Source: JAGQLF01 sp964437465
GTDB taxonomy: Bacteria > Patescibacteriota > Dojkabacteria > J137
DNA: 64,000 bases
NCBI GenBank assembly: GCA_964437465.1
Contig: CAYTGI010000004.1
Location: forward strand, 1-64,000
Reading direction: 5' to 3'
How positions within the stretch are numbered: position 1 is the stretch's first letter; every line of letters starts with the position of its first letter. A program made the translations under genes and the position numbers. Below, one piece after another: positions 8,452-16,269 of this stretch. A model generated the notes under the pieces. The model made no database searches. It had not been told where the DNA came from and saw only the letters and a list, made by a program, of their open reading frames with translations.

Positions 8452-8766
8452 ATGGGATTAATGGATGTACCAAAAGCAATGTATAAAGCTCAACAAGCTA
8501 AAAAGAAAATGAGCAGAATAGAAGTAGCAGGCCAAAATGGAGCAGTAAGTGTTTTAATGAATGGTTTAAACGAAATAGTTGAAGTAGAAATTGATGATGA
8601 AGAATTAATGGATTCAGACTCAATGTCTCCTGAAGAGTTTGCTCGAGCAATGAAAAAACTAGCTGATCAGTTCAAGAAGGCTGTTGCTGATGCAAAAAAG
8701 CAGCTTGAGAAAGAAATGATGAACTCAACAAGCATTGATGAACTTAAGGATATGCTTGGAATGTAG
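8452..8766 (+). CDS. ybaB: YbaB/EbfC family nucleoid-associated protein
   Basis: A 104-residue protein with the YbaB layout: N-terminal helix (KAMYKAQQAKKKMSRIEV), a central strand pair (GAVSVLMNGLNEIVEVEID) and a C-terminal helical region (MKKLADQFKKAVADAKKQL). YbaB dimers bind DNA and are encoded between dnaX and recR in most bacteria, as here. It has its own promoter and a terminator before recR. Confidence 0.92.
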   Translation: MGLMDVPKAMYKAQQAKKKMSRIEVAGQNGAVSVLMNGLNEIVEVEIDDEELMDSDSMSPEEFARAMKKLADQFKKAVADAKKQLEKEMMNSTSIDELKDMLGM

Positions 8767-8774
8767 AAGAACTT

Positions 8775-8807
8775 AAAGCTATTAGCTCTTGGCTGATAGC
8801 TTTTTTT
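8775..8807 (+). terminator. Terminator after ybaB
   Basis: AAAGCTATTAGC pairs with GCTGATAGCTTT (one mismatch-type G-T region) followed by a T run at 8801-8807. Confidence 0.8.
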
Positions 8808-8825
8808 GAATTTTAAATTTATTCC

Positions 8826-9440
8826 ATGTCCCTGCCGAAAAGTATTACAGAACTAAGTGAAAGATTTTCTTCTTTGCCAGGAGTTGGTCCTAAATTATCA
8901 GGGCGAATAGCTTTGTATCTAGCTATATCGAATAAAAAGCTTGCGGATCGCCTGCATGATTCTTTGGAAAACATCTCAAACAACATTAGAAAATGCCCAA
9001 GATGTTTTAATGTTACTGATAAAGAAGATTTATGTGAGATTTGTGATGATGAGACTAGGGATAAAAATGTGATTTTAGTAGTTGAAACTCCATTAGAACT
9101 TTATACAATTGAAGAAACTGGTGAATACAAAGGGCAATATCATGTAATGCATGGAGTTATTTCTCCTGTGAATGGGATTGGTCCAGAGGAATTGACGATT
9201 AGAGATCTACTCAGTAAGTTGAATGTTGAGGAGATTGATGAGGTAATATTTGGTCTAAATCCAACTATTGAAGGTGATTCAACGACGATGTTTATAACAA
9301 ACGAGATAAACACATTGGAGAGAGACATAAAAATAACAAGATTAGCTAAAGGAATTCCTTCTGGAAGCAGTATTGAATACATGTCGTCTCAAACACTGAG
9401 TGATTCCTTGAGAAGACGTGATAATCTTGAGTTGATATAG
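8826..9440 (+). CDS. recR: Recombination mediator RecR
   Basis: RecR loads RecA at SSB-coated gaps with RecO/RecF. The N-terminal HhH region (LSSLPGVGPKLSGRIALYL in part), a four-cysteine zinc finger (CPRC...CEIC, residues about 57-76) and a Toprim domain (VVETPLELYTIEETG, GLNPTIEGDSTTMFI) are in order. Length 204 matches the family. It is the one protein here that keeps a full zinc finger. A recO or recF partner is not in the window. Confidence 0.95.
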   Translation: MSLPKSITELSERFSSLPGVGPKLSGRIALYLAISNKKLADRLHDSLENISNNIRKCPRCFNVTDKEDLCEICDDETRDKNVILVVETPLELYTIEETGEYKGQYHVMHGVISPVNGIGPEELTIRDLLSKLNVEEIDEVIFGLNPTIEGDSTTMFITNEINTLERDIKITRLAKGIPSGSSIEYMSSQTLSDSLRRRDNLELI

Positions 9441-9449
9441 GCTTTTCCG

Positions 9450-9478
9450 TTTACAAAACGGTTTCCATAGCTTATAAT
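9450..9478 (+). promoter_or_regulatory. rpsF operon promoter with overlapping inverted repeat
   Basis: TTTACA (9450-9455), 17-bp spacer, TATAAT (9473-9478). The -35 lies inside the inverted repeat CCGTTTacaAAACGG (9447-9461), which may be a weak recR terminator or an operator. Confidence 0.65.
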
Positions 9479-9516
9479 CATCGGTAGGTAAATTTATTTA
9501 TTAGACGTGATTATCG

Positions 9517-9798
9517 ATGCAAAAATACGAAGTAATGATGCTCTATAAACCTTTGTTGTTGGAGGACATTAAAAAGAATACAATCTCTGTAATTGAGAAG
9601 TTCGTAACATCAAACGGAGGAACATTTAGTGAGGTAGATAATCTCGGAAAAAGACTTCTTGCTTATCCAATAAAAAAATTTGAGGAAGGTCATTACATTG
9701 AATACATAATGCAAATAGACCCTAAGCATATAAAGGAGCTTGAACGAGAGTTAACTTTACTTGATAATGTTCTACGTTTCTTGATTATAAAGAAATAG
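9517..9798 (+). CDS. rpsF: 30S ribosomal protein bS6
   Basis: 93 residues with the ferredoxin-like S6 fold pattern: YEVMMLYKPLL first strand, NLGKRLLAYPIKKFEEGHYI and a final LRFLIIKK strand. S6 pairs with S18 on the 30S platform. It is the first gene of rpsF-ssb-rpsR, a gene order conserved across bacteria. The 38-nt leader contains GGTAGGT but no clear Shine-Dalgarno near the ATG. Confidence 0.94.
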   Translation: MQKYEVMMLYKPLLLEDIKKNTISVIEKFVTSNGGTFSEVDNLGKRLLAYPIKKFEEGHYIEYIMQIDPKHIKELERELTLLDNVLRFLIIKK

Positions 9799-9827
9799 AA
9801 ATTTTTAATTATTACATGATATAAGAA

Positions 9828-10325
9828 ATGGCTAAATCAAGGTCTTTAAATAAAGTAATTCTAATAGGAAATTTAACAAGAGATCCGATTTTAAGAGAAT
9901 CTTCAAATGGGGTGCTTGTATGTACTTTCGGTCTAGCTACAAATACAAGTTGGAAAGATTCTGACGGAAACGTGCAGGAGAGAGCTGAGTTTCACAATAT
10001 AGTAGCTTTCAATAAACTTGCTGAGATTTGTGCTCAAGTTCTAGCTTCAGGAATGCTTATATATATTGAAGGAGAACTTAGAACTAGAACTAAAGAGAGA
10101 GATAACGGTGAAAGATATTTCAAAACTGAAGTAAAGTTAAATGATATGCTTTTATTAAATGCTAAGGATAGAAGTCCTATTGGTGTAGATGCAGCTAAAG
10201 ATGCAGGAGATGATCTAGTAGACAAAATTGGTGATGAGCAAATGCCAGAACCAAATCCATCTGACAGTTCAGAAGAACCCGATGATTCAGATGATGATGA
10301 GTTCGATGCAAAAGATTTATTTTAA
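9828..10325 (+). CDS. ssb: Single-stranded DNA-binding protein
   Basis: OB-fold N-terminus (NKVILIGNLTRDPILRES, ERAEFHNIVAFNKLAEI, YIEGELRTRTK) over residues 1-110, then an acidic disordered linker and the C-terminal tip DAKDLF. That tip differs from the DDDIPF of model bacteria but keeps the acid-plus-Phe ending that recruits repair partners. It lies between rpsF and rpsR as in most bacteria. Confidence 0.96.
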   Translation: MAKSRSLNKVILIGNLTRDPILRESSNGVLVCTFGLATNTSWKDSDGNVQERAEFHNIVAFNKLAEICAQVLASGMLIYIEGELRTRTKERDNGERYFKTEVKLNDMLLLNAKDRSPIGVDAAKDAGDDLVDKIGDEQMPEPNPSDSSEEPDDSDDDEFDAKDLF

Positions 10326-10345
10326 TTGATACATAGAAATTTATA

Positions 10346-10585
10346 ATGGCTAAAAATTCAAGAAATAAGTACAAAGCACCAGTAGTTTCATCTTGTCCTC
10401 TAAAAGGAAAAGAGGATCAGATAAACTACAAAAATGTTTCTCTTTTAGAGAAATATATCTCTACAAGAGGGCGAATTATGCCATCAAGTAGAACAGGTGT
10501 ATGTACAGCAAATCAAAGAAGATTACAATTAGCAATTAAGAGAGCTAGACATATGGCTCTTTTACCATATGCTAAATATGTGTAA
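10346..10585 (+). CDS. rpsR: 30S ribosomal protein bS18
   Basis: 79 residues with the S18 core: NYKNVSLLEKYISTRGRIM, then PSSRTGVCTANQRRLQLAIKR in part, ending ARHMALLPYAKYV. It binds S6 and 16S rRNA on the platform. Last gene of the rpsF-ssb-rpsR operon; its stop codon overlaps the -10 of the next gene. Confidence 0.95.
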   Translation: MAKNSRNKYKAPVVSSCPLKGKEDQINYKNVSLLEKYISTRGRIMPSSRTGVCTANQRRLQLAIKRARHMALLPYAKYV

Positions 10586-10588
10586 AAT
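10583..10588 (+). promoter_or_regulatory. -10 element of the S41 protease gene, leaderless spacing
   Basis: TAAAAT begins at the rpsR stop codon and ends 6 nt before ATG 10595. Confidence 0.45.
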
Positions 10589-10594
10589 AACTCT

Positions 10595-11878
10595 ATGCCA
10601 GAAAATATAGATTCAGTAGAAATAAGATTTAACAATAGGCAGTTAATACCATTTTTAACTGCCTTAGCTTTGTTTTTGGGCCTTTTTATGGGAGGCTTTT
10701 TAATGTATATCTTCGTAATAATTACGGATGATAATACTCCAAGAAACTCTAGCAATAACCTACCAACATTACGATCATCTAGTTATTATGATCAAGACTT
10801 CATAGAATCAGTTGTAGATATTCTAAACGAAAGATATCTTGGAGAAACTGACGAGATTACTAGTGATGATGTTACCTATGGAATGGTAAAAGGCTTGATT
10901 GAATCTTTAAATGATCAATATACAAACTACTTTACTCCAGAGGAAGCAGAACAGTATTTCGAACAGGCAGCTGGAGACTTTGAAGGAGTAGGAATTTCTC
11001 TATCATTCAACGGTCTCTATACATATGTAGAAACTGTTCTTAAAGGACAGCCAGCTGAAGCAGCTGGAATTCAACCTGGAGATCTTATTTTAAGTGTTGA
11101 TGGAGAAGACGTAGAAGATAAACTTCCAGCTTTTGTAGCAAGTAGAATTAGAGGAGAGAAGGGAACTGAAGTTGTATTAGGAATTTATAGAGCGGCTGAA
11201 AACGCAAGTCAACAGGAAGAAGAAATTGAAATTACAATTACTCGAGATCGAATTGAAGTTGATAACGTAAGTTGGGAAAAACACGATGATAATACAGCGA
11301 TCATTGATATAGTTCAGTTTAGTGACGCTTCAGCTCAAGACTTTAATAGATCTTGGGATAAGGTTAAGTCAGAAATAGAAGCTCAGATGCCAGGTCTAGA
11401 AAACATAATTGTTGATTTAAGAGGAAATCCTGGAGGTTATGTATTTAGCGTTAGGTATGTACTTGAAGATTTCTTAGAAGAAGGTCAGATTATTATGAAA
11501 GAAAGAACAAAGTCTCTAAGAGAAGATGTTTACACAGATGAAAGAGACGGGCCTTTTGAAGATGAAAGAATTATAGTTCTTGTAAATGAAGGAAGCGCTT
11601 CAGCGTCAGAGATCTTTGCAGGAGCAATTCAAGATCATGAAAGAGGAGTTGTTGTTGGGGAAAGAACTGTAGGGAAAGGAGTAGAGCAGGAAATGATTAC
11701 ACTACCTGATGGAAGTCTTTTACTTCTAGTGTTCCAAGAGTGGTTAACTCCAGATGGAAGAGTGGTAAGACCAGATGAGCCGATTATACCGGATCATGAG
11801 GTTGAATATACCCTAGATAACTTCAAAAATAACACTGATCCTCAGTTGGATAAGGCTTTAGAGTTAATTAGTAATTAA
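10595..11878 (+). CDS. Carboxyl-terminal processing protease, S41 family
   Basis: Secreted or periplasm-like serine protease of the CtpA/Prc type, 427 residues. One N-terminal membrane anchor (about residues 18-45), a helical region, a PDZ domain (about 125-215; FEGVGISLSF, AAGIQPGDLILSVDGE), then the S41 core with DLRGNPGGYV, the nucleophile block NEGSASASEIFAGA and the general-base lysine in GERTVGKGVEQ. Such proteases trim envelope proteins and peptidoglycan enzymes. An alternative name is CtpB. A separate transcript with almost no leader is likely. Confidence 0.93.
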   Translation: MPENIDSVEIRFNNRQLIPFLTALALFLGLFMGGFLMYIFVIITDDNTPRNSSNNLPTLRSSSYYDQDFIESVVDILNERYLGETDEITSDDVTYGMVKGLIESLNDQYTNYFTPEEAEQYFEQAAGDFEGVGISLSFNGLYTYVETVLKGQPAEAAGIQPGDLILSVDGEDVEDKLPAFVASRIRGEKGTEVVLGIYRAAENASQQEEEIEITITRDRIEVDNVSWEKHDDNTAIIDIVQFSDASAQDFNRSWDKVKSEIEAQMPGLENIIVDLRGNPGGYVFSVRYVLEDFLEEGQIIMKERTKSLREDVYTDERDGPFEDERIIVLVNEGSASASEIFAGAIQDHERGVVVGERTVGKGVEQEMITLPDGSLLLLVFQEWLTPDGRVVRPDEPIIPDHEVEYTLDNFKNNTDPQLDKALELISN

Positions 11879-11926
11879 GAATTAATAATTTTCTTTCAAA
11901 ATTTTAACCTTTACTATTTTTTAATA

Positions 11927-12148
11927 ATGGAAGATAAAGAGCTTCAAATGCTTCACGAACAGCTTAAAGAGTTAGAGGAGAAGCATCAAAAATTTCAAAA
12001 AGATTTAAAAGACGCTATTGACCAAGGCGATGGTCTTCATGATAATGCTCTCTGGCAATCGGCACAAGATAGGTTTAGTGCAAATTTAGAAAGGATTGAG
12101 AGGACAAAAAGACTTATTAATGAAAAAGAGACAGCTCTTACCGATTGA
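11927..12148 (+). CDS. Small coiled-coil protein resembling the GreA N-terminal domain
   Basis: A 73-residue, highly charged helical protein. The stretch AIDQGDGLHDNALWQSAQDR resembles the GreA/GreB motif around gD-sENa-Y-aA, which lies at the coiled-coil tip that enters the RNA polymerase secondary channel, and helices flank it on both sides. The FKBP-like C-terminal domain of GreA is absent, so the protein would be a free-standing coiled coil. It might modulate RNA polymerase or be an unrelated helical protein; the match is by eye only. It is a single gene between the S41 protease and the NUDIX gene. Confidence 0.6.
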   Translation: MEDKELQMLHEQLKELEEKHQKFQKDLKDAIDQGDGLHDNALWQSAQDRFSANLERIERTKRLINEKETALTD

Positions 12149-12167
12149 TGCCAATTTTCGCCAGCAA

Positions 12168-12176
12168 TGTTATAAT
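12168..12176 (+). promoter_or_regulatory. NUDIX gene promoter, extended -10, leaderless spacing
   Basis: TGtTATAAT ends 5 nt before ATG 12182, so transcription should begin at or next to the start codon. Confidence 0.6.
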
Positions 12177-12181
12177 TTAGT

Positions 12182-12658
12182 ATGGCAGAATATCCTGATT
12201 ACTCATCACATTTTGAAGATCCAGCTGTTGAACAGAATGAGGCTGTGGAGCTAGAAGGTGTATCAGCAGTGATTACTGATAGTGATGGTACTATTATGTT
12301 AAAACATAATAAATTCGGTGGTTTATGGACCATTCCTGTAGGTAAGCCTGAGGATGGAGAGACTCCGGAGGATGCAATTATAAGAGAAATGTATGAAGAA
12401 TTAGGAATAGAAATTACTGGATTGGATAGAGTTGGAAGAGTGTTGTATCGTGCAAGGTTTGATAATGCACAGTTACAAGCGAATATCGTTTTCCATATTA
12501 CAGGTTTTAAAGGTGAAATAAGAAATGCTGAGCCTCAAAAACATTCTGAGATTAGAAGATTTACTTTGCAGGAACTATTGGAATTAGATCCTAAGAAAAC
12601 AACTACAGCTACATTAAGAGCAATTCAATATTTAATTAACGAAAGAGGAGAGGGTTAA
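12182..12658 (+). CDS. NUDIX hydrolase
   Basis: A 158-residue protein with a complete NUDIX box (GKPEDGETPEDAIIREMYEE then LGI; residues about 58-80), which binds Mg and cleaves nucleoside diphosphate bonds linked to another group. Strands before it (VSAVITDSDGTIMLKHNKFG, LWTIPVG) fit the fold. The substrate cannot be told; MutT-like or ADP-sugar enzymes look similar. It is a single gene, expressed from its own promoter. Confidence 0.88.
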   Translation: MAEYPDYSSHFEDPAVEQNEAVELEGVSAVITDSDGTIMLKHNKFGGLWTIPVGKPEDGETPEDAIIREMYEELGIEITGLDRVGRVLYRARFDNAQLQANIVFHITGFKGEIRNAEPQKHSEIRRFTLQELLELDPKKTTTATLRAIQYLINERGEG

Positions 12659-12661
12659 ATG

Positions 12662-12703
12662 ATGTTTAAACGTGTTGTTTAAACATTACTTTCCTGCTAG
12701 AAT
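12662..12703 (+). promoter_or_regulatory. Toxin-antitoxin promoter with palindromic operator
   Basis: TTGTTT (12675-12680), exact 17-bp spacer, TAGAAT (12698-12703) preceded by TGc. The inverted repeat ATGTTTAAACgtgttGTTTAAACAT (shown in two arms, 12662-12671 and 12677-12686) covers the -35. AbrB-type antitoxins repress their own promoters at such sites. Confidence 0.65.
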
Positions 12704-12723
12704 AGTGTAATTAAATCCCCAAA

Positions 12724-12990
12724 ATGATAGTTAAATTACAGAAAGTAGGAAACTCTATGATGATTACCTTACCAAAAAAGGTTCTAAAAGAAGCTGGGTT
12801 TAAGCGTGGAGATAAGCTAGAAGTTATTATGGAAGATGGTGAAGTTAAGATTCAGAAAAAGAAGCTTGGGCAAAAAAGCCTTTCTGAGTTTGCAGGATTG
12901 CTGAAGCTCGGAAGGCCAATAAGTAACGATGAAATAGAAAAAATAATTGATAGTATGTACGGAGAAGAATATGAAGAAAATATATCTTGA
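12724..12990 (+). CDS. AbrB/SpoVT-type antitoxin of a VapBC-like pair
   Basis: 88 residues. The N-terminal swapped-hairpin domain (VKLQKVGNSMMITLPKKVLK, GFKRGDKLEVIMEDGEVKI) is the AbrB/MazE DNA-binding fold. The C-terminal half (LSEFAGLLKLGRPISNDEI) resembles VapB tails that wrap the PIN toxin. The gene overlaps the toxin by 20 bp, the usual antitoxin-first order, and sits behind a palindromic operator. Confidence 0.85.
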   Translation: MIVKLQKVGNSMMITLPKKVLKEAGFKRGDKLEVIMEDGEVKIQKKKLGQKSLSEFAGLLKLGRPISNDEIEKIIDSMYGEEYEENIS

Positions 12991-13387
12991 TGCAAACTAT
13001 TTTATTGCAGTTCTTATACAAGATCATAAATATAATTTAAGAGCTGTTAACATTACCAGAGTCTTTGAAGACTATAAGCCTTATATTTCAATATTAGTAA
13101 TGAATGAGGTGATATTTTCTCTACATAAGTTAGGATATGAAAAAACTTTGATAAGTAGACTATTGTTAAAAGCGATTAGAAACTTAAATATTTCGATGGT
13201 TGAAAGAGATTCAATGAGTTTTGAGGGTGAAGCTAACTATTTGGAAATTTGGACTAACTCAAATCTTAAGCCTTCTGATGCTTGTCATCTTTACTATATG
13301 AAAAGTCTAAATATTGATTCAATGGTCTCTTTCGACTCAGATTTTATTAATAATTCAGATAAACTAGGTATTGAAGTTATTCATTAA
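12971..13387 (+). CDS. PIN-domain toxin, VapC-like ribonuclease
   Basis: 138 residues from the ATG at 12971, which follows a good Shine-Dalgarno (GGAGAAG) inside the antitoxin gene; the upstream ATG at 12947 adds eight residues that do not fit the family. PIN signatures: YLDANYFIAVL (first Asp), NEVIF (Glu), LKPSDACHLYY (Asp) and VSFDSDF (Asp). These four acids bind Mg for RNA cleavage. VapC toxins usually cut initiator tRNA or rRNA; the target here is unknown. The stop codon overlaps the decayed prfA tail on the other strand. Confidence 0.85.
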   Translation: MKKIYLDANYFIAVLIQDHKYNLRAVNITRVFEDYKPYISILVMNEVIFSLHKLGYEKTLISRLLLKAIRNLNISMVERDSMSFEGEANYLEIWTNSNLKPSDACHLYYMKSLNIDSMVSFDSDFINNSDKLGIEVIH

Positions 13388-13460
13388 TCTTCCAACTGCA
13401 TTCTAAAATCTTTTCATACAGTTGGTACAACATCATCAATTTCTCCAACCATTACTTTAT
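13384..13460 (-). pseudogene. Decayed duplicate of the prfA 3' end
   Basis: On the minus strand the frame reads VMVGEIDDVVPTV-stop-KDFRMQLED, against AMDGEIDDIVSTVRKDLRMQLED in part at the true prfA end (14654-14732). At the DNA level roughly four bases in five match over about 75 nt. Arg has become TGA. The fragment ends at the same TTAATC sequence as the real gene. Confidence 0.75.
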
Positions 13461-13518
13461 CGATTACTAATTCTATCGCAAAAAAATATTCTTTGTTTGA
13501 TAACTATATGAAAAACAG

Positions 13519-13524
13519 TATACT
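13519..13524 (+). promoter_or_regulatory. -10 element of the secreted-protein pseudogene
   Basis: TATACT ends 6 nt before ATG 13531; TTTGAT (13496-13501) lies 17 bp upstream. This supports the start at 13531. Confidence 0.5.
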
Positions 13525-13530
13525 TGTAGT

Positions 13531-14657
13531 ATGAAAAACTACTTGTTTGGTGCTTTAATTGGAATAGTAATAGGAGTTATATCAACTTCACTTTTTTTAT
13601 TTTCTTTGTAAATAATAATGACCAAAGTACCACTGATAAGGGTGACTCTGTAGTTCCTCAACTAGATGAAGCAAATGATTCTAGTGTTTTCGAGACACAT
13701 CAAAGTGAAAACATCGATTATTCATTCTAATATCCTCAAGAATATGGAAGAATAGAAGTAGATTATTTTGATTCAGGAGATGGGACTGAAACAGCTAATC
13801 CATATTGTAGATACGAAGATTTGACATTCTCAAACTCGGACTTTTTCTTTTCTATATCTGAGGGGGGACCTGAATGTAGGGGCGCCTATCCGGGGAAGAT
13901 TGATTACGAAGATGTAGAGGAGGTAACTACTATGAGTGGAAATAACCTTGTAATTGAAAATGATGGAGATCTTTTTCTAATTAATGATCAACGATTTGCA
14001 AGTGAGGAAAATGGTTCTAGAAATATTGCTTTGACAGTTAATAATGATAATGTTGATGAATTAAAAAGAATTTTAGAGTCTTTAGATCTATCCAATGCTA
14101 GAAGTTTTGTACCAAATTTTGAATCACGTGAAGAGGTTCAAACTAATAGGGAGAATACAATTAGAACTTTTGAAAGTAGAAATGTGAACTTTTCTTTTGA
14201 TTATAGATTAAGCTGGGGGACACCATATATAGATGTTTTTGAGCCAAATTTAGAAACTGGACCACCGTGTCATGGAGAGAAGTATGTATTTCCTAATCAA
14301 GACGCAAATGTACTTATTACAGTAAATTACCATACATTTGATGTATGTGGTGGACCTGTTTTTACAGATATAAAGACTCTTGGAACGATTACTAATAAAA
14401 CTGGTAACGAATTTACTCTGCAAGAGGTTACTGGAAGTATTTTTGCTGTAGAGAGCTGGGATACAGAGAGGGAAGATGTTTTTCAATTTCCTCAAATCAT
14501 ATTTAGTATTACAACAAGTAAGATTGAAGATGGGCAAATTATTGATATAGAAGTAACTCAAGAGGATTTAGATGAATTAGAGAGATTAGTACAGTCAAGT
14601 GAAATAAATCAAACCTCATTCTTTAAAGATTCTTTTTTGGAGGAAAACGCTAATTAA
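13531..14657 (+). pseudogene. Secreted or membrane-anchored protein gene, broken by a frameshift and an in-frame TAA
   Basis: The frame opens with an uncleaved-looking signal anchor (MKNYLFGALIGIVIGVIST). It stops at 13609, but adding one T to the seven-T run at 13592-13598 restores a frame that continues through FFVNNNDQSTTDKGDS to a TAA at 13728-13730 and then, still in frame, through YPQEYGRIEVDYFDSG to the normal stop at 14655. The longest open piece begins at TTG 13821. The protein would be about 375 residues, acidic, with several Cys pairs; no known domain recognised. The stop lies in SF-stop-YPQEYG, where related secreted proteins often have SFKYPxxWG. Either a decayed gene or two assembly errors. 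Confidence 0.65.
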
Positions 14658-15736
14658 TCCTCCAATTGCATTCTTAAATCTTTTCTCACAGTTGATACAA
14701 TATCATCAATCTCCCCATCCATTGCAATATCAATATTGAACCAAGATTTTTGGATTCTATGATCTGTAATTCTTCCTTGAGGAAAGTTATATGTTCTAAT
14801 TTTTGCTGATCTATCTCCTCCTAGAATTGAGGCACTTCTCATATCCTTTTCTTGAGATAACCTTTTCTCTTCCTCCATTTTCGTTAGCTTAGCTACTAAA
14901 ACACTCATAGCCATCTCTTTATTTTTATGTTGAGATTTTCCGTTTTGGCAAGTTACTACTATCCCTGTTGGAACATGAGTTAATCTTACTGCAGAGTCAG
15001 TTGTATTAACTGACTGACCTCCTGGTCCACTAGATCTGTAGAAGTCTATTTTTAAGTCCTCAGACTTAATATTTACCTCTTTTACATCAATTTCAGGTAA
15101 AACTACTATAGAAGCAGTTGAGGTATGTATTCGCCCTGCTGACTCGGTTGTAGGTACCCTTTGAACTCGGTGTACCCCTGACTCAAATCTTAGTTGTCCA
15201 AAAGCTCCAGGAGAATCGACTCGAAATGTAGCTTCCTTAATTCCTCCTTCTTGATCATACTCCATTGAGTATTGTTCAATTGTCATTCCAAGAGATCCAA
15301 GATATCTTGTGTACATTCTGTAAAGATTTTCAGCAAATAGAGAAGCTTCAACTCCTCCAACCCCTGGACGAATTTCGAAAATTGCCTTAGCCTTATCATT
15401 TGGAAGGGGTTTTGCTGTTAGGTCTTCTAGTTTATTAACTAACATCTCAATCTTTTCTTCATGATCTTTAAGCTCTTCTTGAGCTAATTCATACAAATCC
15501 TCGTCTGATGAATCAATAGAACTTGCATCATCGTAGGCTTTTACAGCCTGTGTTAATTCTTCGACAGTTTCTCTGAGAGTATTTTTGTCTGAAAGTTCCT
15601 TTGTTGTATCAGCATATTCACTGCTTGAGTAGTCAGAAATTGAGGTTAATTTCTCATTTAGCTTAGAAATCTCTGAATCAATATTATCCAGTAGTAATAC
15701 CTCCTTTTGCAAAAGGGTTCTTGCTTTATCTATCAT
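14654..15736 (-). CDS. prfA: Peptide chain release factor 1
   Basis: Class I release factor reading UAA and UAG; 360 residues. The GGQ catalytic motif sits in FYRSSGPGGQSVNTTDSAVR. The RF1-type block HRVQRVPTTESAGRIHTS carries PTT at the PxT anticodon-mimic position, against the SPF of RF2. The start ATG is at 15736, 12 bp after rpmE, so rpmE-prfA is an operon as in many bacteria. The gene is convergent with the pseudogene at 13531; the two stop codons overlap. Confidence 0.96.
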   Translation of the reverse strand: MIDKARTLLQKEVLLLDNIDSEISKLNEKLTSISDYSSSEYADTTKELSDKNTLRETVEELTQAVKAYDDASSIDSSDEDLYELAQEELKDHEEKIEMLVNKLEDLTAKPLPNDKAKAIFEIRPGVGGVEASLFAENLYRMYTRYLGSLGMTIEQYSMEYDQEGGIKEATFRVDSPGAFGQLRFESGVHRVQRVPTTESAGRIHTSTASIVVLPEIDVKEVNIKSEDLKIDFYRSSGPGGQSVNTTDSAVRLTHVPTGIVVTCQNGKSQHKNKEMAMSVLVAKLTKMEEEKRLSQEKDMRSASILGGDRSAKIRTYNFPQGRITDHRIQKSWFNIDIAMDGEIDDIVSTVRKDLRMQLED

Positions 15737-15748
15737 ACTTAGAATATT

Positions 15749-16066
15749 TTACTTGAAGTCTTTTAGCATGTCTTTAAGAGTAACTTGCTTTTTAGCAACT
15801 GACTCTTTTTGCATTTGTTTTCTTCTAGCTCTTTTTCTTTCTTTCTTATTTGTAGCTTTTGTAGATGCTTTTTTTACCTTTTCGTTAAATTTCTCAACAA
15901 GGTTATCTGTATCAACAAGCATTTCTTTACCTGTATAGAAAGGGTGATTTCCTGCCCAGATCTCAACATTTAACTCATCTGAAGTTGATCCAACAGTCAT
16001 TATCTCTTTACCATTAAAGATTACTTTTGTGTCTTTATTCCATTTTGGATGAATTCCTTTTTTCAT
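15749..16066 (-). CDS. rpmE: 50S ribosomal protein bL31, cysteine-free, with C-terminal extension
   Basis: N-terminus MKKGIHPKW and the block NHPFYTGKEMLVDTDN are the bL31 signature. The layout (HPFYTGK, VDT, VEKF) is that of the zinc-binding form, but all the cysteines are gone. A basic tail of about 40 residues (KKERKRARRKQMQ) extends it to 105 residues against about 70. It lies just upstream of prfA. A likely promoter on the minus strand is TATAAT near 16107-16112, giving a leader of about 40 nt. Confidence 0.92.
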   Translation of the reverse strand: MKKGIHPKWNKDTKVIFNGKEIMTVGSTSDELNVEIWAGNHPFYTGKEMLVDTDNLVEKFNEKVKKASTKATNKKERKRARRKQMQKESVAKKQVTLKDMLKDFK

Positions 16067-16153
16067 AGTTTACGTATATCTGGTACATTTAAAACGTGGT
16101 AGAATTATAGCCAGTAAACATCAATAAGTAAAGCCAAAAAGGCTAAGTTTATT

Positions 16154-16187
16154 AAAATCCCAAACTCTAATATCTAAATTCCAATAG
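16154..16187. repeat. Intergenic ATTCTAAA-type repeat, copy 3
   Basis: Contains CTCTAATATCTAAATTCC, closely matching TTCTAATATCTAAATTCT at 32814-32846. Confidence 0.5.
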
Positions 16188-16269
16188 TATATTGAGATTT
16201 TCTACCTTGATTCTATTGAATTTAGTTATGGTAAACTTTAGAAATAAATAATTATTAGACTGATCATAG

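Noticed and set aside
12724..13387. MazEF pair
   Set aside because: The antitoxin fold is AbrB/MazE-like but the toxin has the PIN acids, not the MazF fold.
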